Part shown: piece by piece, positions 32,611-34,765 of the stretch
How the letters are laid out: each line of letters starts with the position of its first letter
How positions within the stretch are numbered: position 1 is the first letter of the stretch
Assembly (NCBI GenBank): GCA_012718885.1
Contig: JAAYBK010000091.1
Location: 1-34,765 of the forward strand
Direction of reading: 5' to 3'
Origin: Ruminococcus sp.
GTDB lineage: Bacteria > Bacillota > Clostridia > Oscillospirales > Ruminococcaceae
DNA: 34,765 nucleotides
Translations under genes and position numbers: made by a program
The notes under the pieces: model-generated
Databases searched by the model: none
Told to the model about the DNA's origin: nothing
Seen by the model: only the letters and a program-made list of their open reading frames with translations

Positions 32611-33408
32611 TTATTTTTCGCAGCTGTGAATTACTTTGACCGGACATGCCTCCATGCACACGCCGCAGCCGGTACACTTCTCGTAATCGATAGCGGCATG
32701 GAAATTCTCGACCTTTATTGCCTCGTTAGGACACTTCTTCTCGCATATCTTACAGCCGATACAGCCGTTCTTACAGTTGAGCTTTGTCACCTTTCCGTTA
32801 TCCGCAGATGAACAGAGCACATCGATATGCTTAGCAAGAGGCTTTATCTCTATGAGCTGATTAGGACAGACTGCCGCACACTGTCCGCAGGCGCCGCAGA
32901 GTGCAGGAGTGACCTTTGCAACTCCGTTTTCAATGCGAATTGCCGAATGTTCGCAGACATTCATACAGTCTCCAAGTCCGATACAGCCATATTTGCACGT
33001 TCCGGTTCCGCCGTAGAATCTCTTGACGGCTTTGCAGGACTGAACTCCGTCAAAAACAAAAGCTGACTGAGTTGCGTTGCAGTCGCCGTTACAGTGAACA
33101 ACAGCGACCATAGGAACAACATCTGCTGCAGCAGTTCCGAGGATAGCTGCGATCTTTCCGGCAGCGTCTGCTCCTCCGGGACGGCAGAGGTTAGTGGGAG
33201 CACCCTTCTGTATTATTGCTGCCGCATAGTCGGCACAGCCTGCATATCCGCAGGCACCGCAGTTTGCCTGCGGGAGAGCCTCCCCTATTTTTTCTATACG
33301 CTCATCCACCTCAACGTGGAAGACCTTTGCGGCTACTGTCAGAAGAATACCGGCCATCATTCCGCAAAGTCCTACGATCAGCGCAGGTATAACATATGTC
33401 ATTATCAC
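32611..33408 (-). CDS. rnfB: Rnf complex iron-sulfur subunit RnfB
   Basis: A 265-residue subunit of the ferredoxin:NAD+ oxidoreductase that couples electron flow to Na+ or H+ transport. An N-terminal membrane anchor (about 4-27) is followed by the four-Cys domain NCGACGYAGCADYAAA near 49, then several ferredoxin-type cluster motifs: CIGLGDCMNVC, CGACGQCAAVCP, CIGCKICEKKCP and CTGCGVCMEACP. This layout, with extra clusters, is the clostridial RnfB form. It is last of the rnf genes, nine bases after rnfA, in the classical order C-D-G-E-A-B. Confidence 0.95.
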   Translation of the reverse strand: MIMTYVIPALIVGLCGMMAGILLTVAAKVFHVEVDERIEKIGEALPQANCGACGYAGCADYAAAIIQKGAPTNLCRPGGADAAGKIAAILGTAAADVVPMVAVVHCNGDCNATQSAFVFDGVQSCKAVKRFYGGTGTCKYGCIGLGDCMNVCEHSAIRIENGVAKVTPALCGACGQCAAVCPNQLIEIKPLAKHIDVLCSSADNGKVTKLNCKNGCIGCKICEKKCPNEAIKVENFHAAIDYEKCTGCGVCMEACPVKVIHSCEK

Positions 33409-33417
33409 TGCACCTCC

Positions 33418-33996
33418 TTAATTGAACAGTCCCGAAAAGCCCATGAAGCTTACGGAAACTATAGAGGCTGCAATGAGAGTTGCAGGCACGCCCTTGAAAG
33501 TCTCTGGAATGTCAGCGTACTCCATTTTCTTTCTTACGCCGGAGAATATCACCAGTGAGAGCATAAATCCAAGTCCGCCGCCGAGAGCGTTGACTATGGA
33601 TTGAACAAAGCTGTAGCCATTGTCGATATTGAGAACAGTTACACCGAGAACGGCGCAGTTTGTAGTGATAAGGGGCAGGTACACACCAAGGGAGCTGTAT
33701 AGCGAGGGTATGCACTTTTTCAGCATAGTCTCAACGAGCTGTACAAACAGGGCGATGACCATGATGAATACAACCGTATCCAGATATTCCAGCTCATTCG
33801 GCACAAGTATACCGTGGTGTATGGGATATGTTACCAATGTGGCGCATATCATAACGAATGTTACCGCAAGTCCCATTCCTGTGGCACTGTCAAGCTTTTT
33901 TGAAACGCCGAGGAAGGGGCATATTCCCATGAATTTTGAAAGCACGAAGTTGTCTGTCAGCATTGCTGCCAGAAGTATTATCATCAGACTTTTCAC
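33418..33996 (-). CDS. rnfA: Rnf complex membrane subunit RnfA
   Basis: A 192-residue integral membrane protein with six predicted helices. The start FVLSKFMGICPFLGVSKKLDSA and the block LITTNCAVLGVTVLN are typical of RnfA; each contains a cysteine (C26 and the one in TNCAVLG) of the kind that holds the membrane iron-sulfur cluster shared with RnfE. It is homologous to RnfE and inserted in the opposite sense. Its ATG overlaps the rnfE stop by four bases, so translation is coupled. Confidence 0.95.
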   Translation of the reverse strand: MKSLMIILLAAMLTDNFVLSKFMGICPFLGVSKKLDSATGMGLAVTFVMICATLVTYPIHHGILVPNELEYLDTVVFIMVIALFVQLVETMLKKCIPSLYSSLGVYLPLITTNCAVLGVTVLNIDNGYSFVQSIVNALGGGLGFMLSLVIFSGVRKKMEYADIPETFKGVPATLIAASIVSVSFMGFSGLFN

Positions 33997-34667
33997 TGAC
34001 AGTCACCTGCCTTTCCGCAAGTCTCAGCATGGGGACATCCGCTGCACCCAAGTTCCTGAGGAGGCTTTTTGTTAGAGAGCTTGTTTACAGCTGCGATTAT
34101 CACGCCCAGGGTGAAAAATCCGCCGGCAGGCATGATGAAGAGCAGCATAGGATTGTCGTGGATGACTGGGATATCCATTCCCATCCACTGACCTGCTCCG
34201 ATGATCTCACGTATCGAACCCATGAGGAAGAGAGCAAGTGTAAATCCGATACCCATTCCTATGGCATCACAGGCTGAGGAGACTACTCCGTTCTTGCTTG
34301 CGAACATCTCAGCTCTTCCGAAGATAATACAGTTTACAGTTATGAGAGTGAGATAGATGCCAAGGCTGTCATAGAGGTCAGGCACGAAGCCCTCCAGCAG
34401 GAAGCCGATAAGGGTAACGAAGCTTGCTATGATAACTATGAATGAAGGGATACGCACCTTGTCCGGGATAACCTTTCTCAGTGCAGAAATAACTATATTT
34501 GAGCCCAGCAGTACGAATGTGGTCGCAAGACCCATACCGATACCGTTTTTAGCCTGAGTAGTAACTGCAAGGGTAGGACACATTCCCAGCAGCATTACCA
34601 GAGTGGGGTTCTCTTTGATTATGCCCTTTGTGATCTCGTGTCCGAGAGACATTTTCTTATCTGCCAC
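33993..34667 (-). CDS. rnfE: Rnf complex membrane subunit RnfE
   Basis: A 224-residue membrane protein, partner of RnfA. GIIKENPTLVMLLGMCPTLAVTTQAKNG and YLTLITVNCIIFGRAEMFA are family blocks with the two cluster cysteines. The C-terminus carries an extra Cys-rich tail (CSGCPHAETCGKAGDC), a possible metal site. I choose the GTG at 34667, because AAGGAGG stands nine bases upstream; it overlaps the end of rnfG. An ATG five codons later is a less supported option, and an upstream in-frame ATG would lie within rnfG. Confidence 0.94.
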   Translation of the reverse strand: MADKKMSLGHEITKGIIKENPTLVMLLGMCPTLAVTTQAKNGIGMGLATTFVLLGSNIVISALRKVIPDKVRIPSFIVIIASFVTLIGFLLEGFVPDLYDSLGIYLTLITVNCIIFGRAEMFASKNGVVSSACDAIGMGIGFTLALFLMGSIREIIGAGQWMGMDIPVIHDNPMLLFIMPAGGFFTLGVIIAAVNKLSNKKPPQELGCSGCPHAETCGKAGDCQ

Positions 34668-34765
34668 TGAGTATCGCCTCCTTGTTCTCGTTATATACAT
34701 CCATTGCAGCAGCAACGGCCTTTCTCATTCCCTTTGAGGAGAATGTAGCTCCGCTTATAGCGTCA
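34657..34765 (-). CDS. rnfG: Rnf complex FMN-binding subunit RnfG, C-terminal end only
   Basis: The last 35 codons of a gene that enters from beyond the window. They read DAISGATFSSKGMRKAVAAA and end ENKEAILSGR. The SGATFSS block is the site where FMN is joined to a threonine in RnfG and NqrC. The stop lies within the start region of rnfE, as expected in this operon. Everything before the SGAT block is outside the window. Confidence 0.9.
   Translation of the reverse strand, partial: DAISGATFSSKGMRKAVAAAMDVYNENKEAILSGR

Noticed and set aside
1-34765. CRISPR array, prophage, insertion sequence, tRNA or rRNA genes
   Set aside because: No spaced direct repeats, integrase, transposase or cloverleaf sequence was recognised by eye; a weak tRNA-like element could be missed without a scan.

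Overview
The window looks like chromosomal DNA of a Gram-positive Clostridia, most likely Ruminococcus or a close relative. The reasons are the protein styles, the rplS-lepB-rbgA-rnhB-yraN gene order, an Rnf complex, AddAB recombination proteins, LTA-synthase-like and GH25 wall proteins, AGGAGG-type ribosome binding sites and intergenic hairpin-rich repeats. The genus is inferred from recognition, not from a search. No tRNA, rRNA, CRISPR array, transposase or prophage was seen.

Layout. 1-5800 (minus): an operon starting at a strong promoter upstream of rplS and running rplS, two signal peptidases I, rbgA, rnhB, a frameshifted yraN, thrC and a truncated metallophosphoesterase. 5820-9973 (minus): a second operon, reading from a promoter at 9945-9973, with ynzC (DUF896), cdd, the radical SAM pair TIGR03960/TIGR03936 and a methyltransferase. 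Its long leader is a chain of hairpins. 9984-13910 (plus): an SDR of YmfI type and an HD hydrolase, then an LTA-synthase-like enzyme and a FlK-like thioesterase. 14073-15716 (plus): an HtrA-type protease with a 17-bp-stem terminator. 15811-22784 (minus): addB-addA. 22848-24557 (minus): a secreted protein with two GH25 domains, the second degenerate, and a perfect WalR-type box at its promoter. 24805-26605: rluA-type pseudouridine synthase and tyrA, converging and overlapping. 26752-29006: an amidase_3/SH3 protein and an S11 carboxypeptidase homologue that has lost all three active-site motifs. 29007-31333: a structured promoter region, a metallophosphoesterase broken by one amber codon, an alpha/beta hydrolase and a 365-bp imperfect palindrome with 45-bp terminal inverted repeats. 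31333-32003: a TspO-family protein and a compact autonomous unit encoding an 18-residue peptide with four cysteines. 32004-34765 (minus): an orphan membrane protein, rnfB, rnfA, rnfE and the end of rnfG.

The genes are mostly housekeeping: translation and ribosome assembly, secretion, DNA repair, amino-acid synthesis and energy conservation. A clear secondary theme is the cell envelope (signal peptidases, LTA synthase, HtrA, GH25, amidase, S11 homologue). The best candidates for something undescribed are the 18-residue peptide unit (31833-31999), the S11 pseudoenzyme (27582-29006), the half-dead double GH25 with its WalR box, and the large palindrome at 30909-31273.
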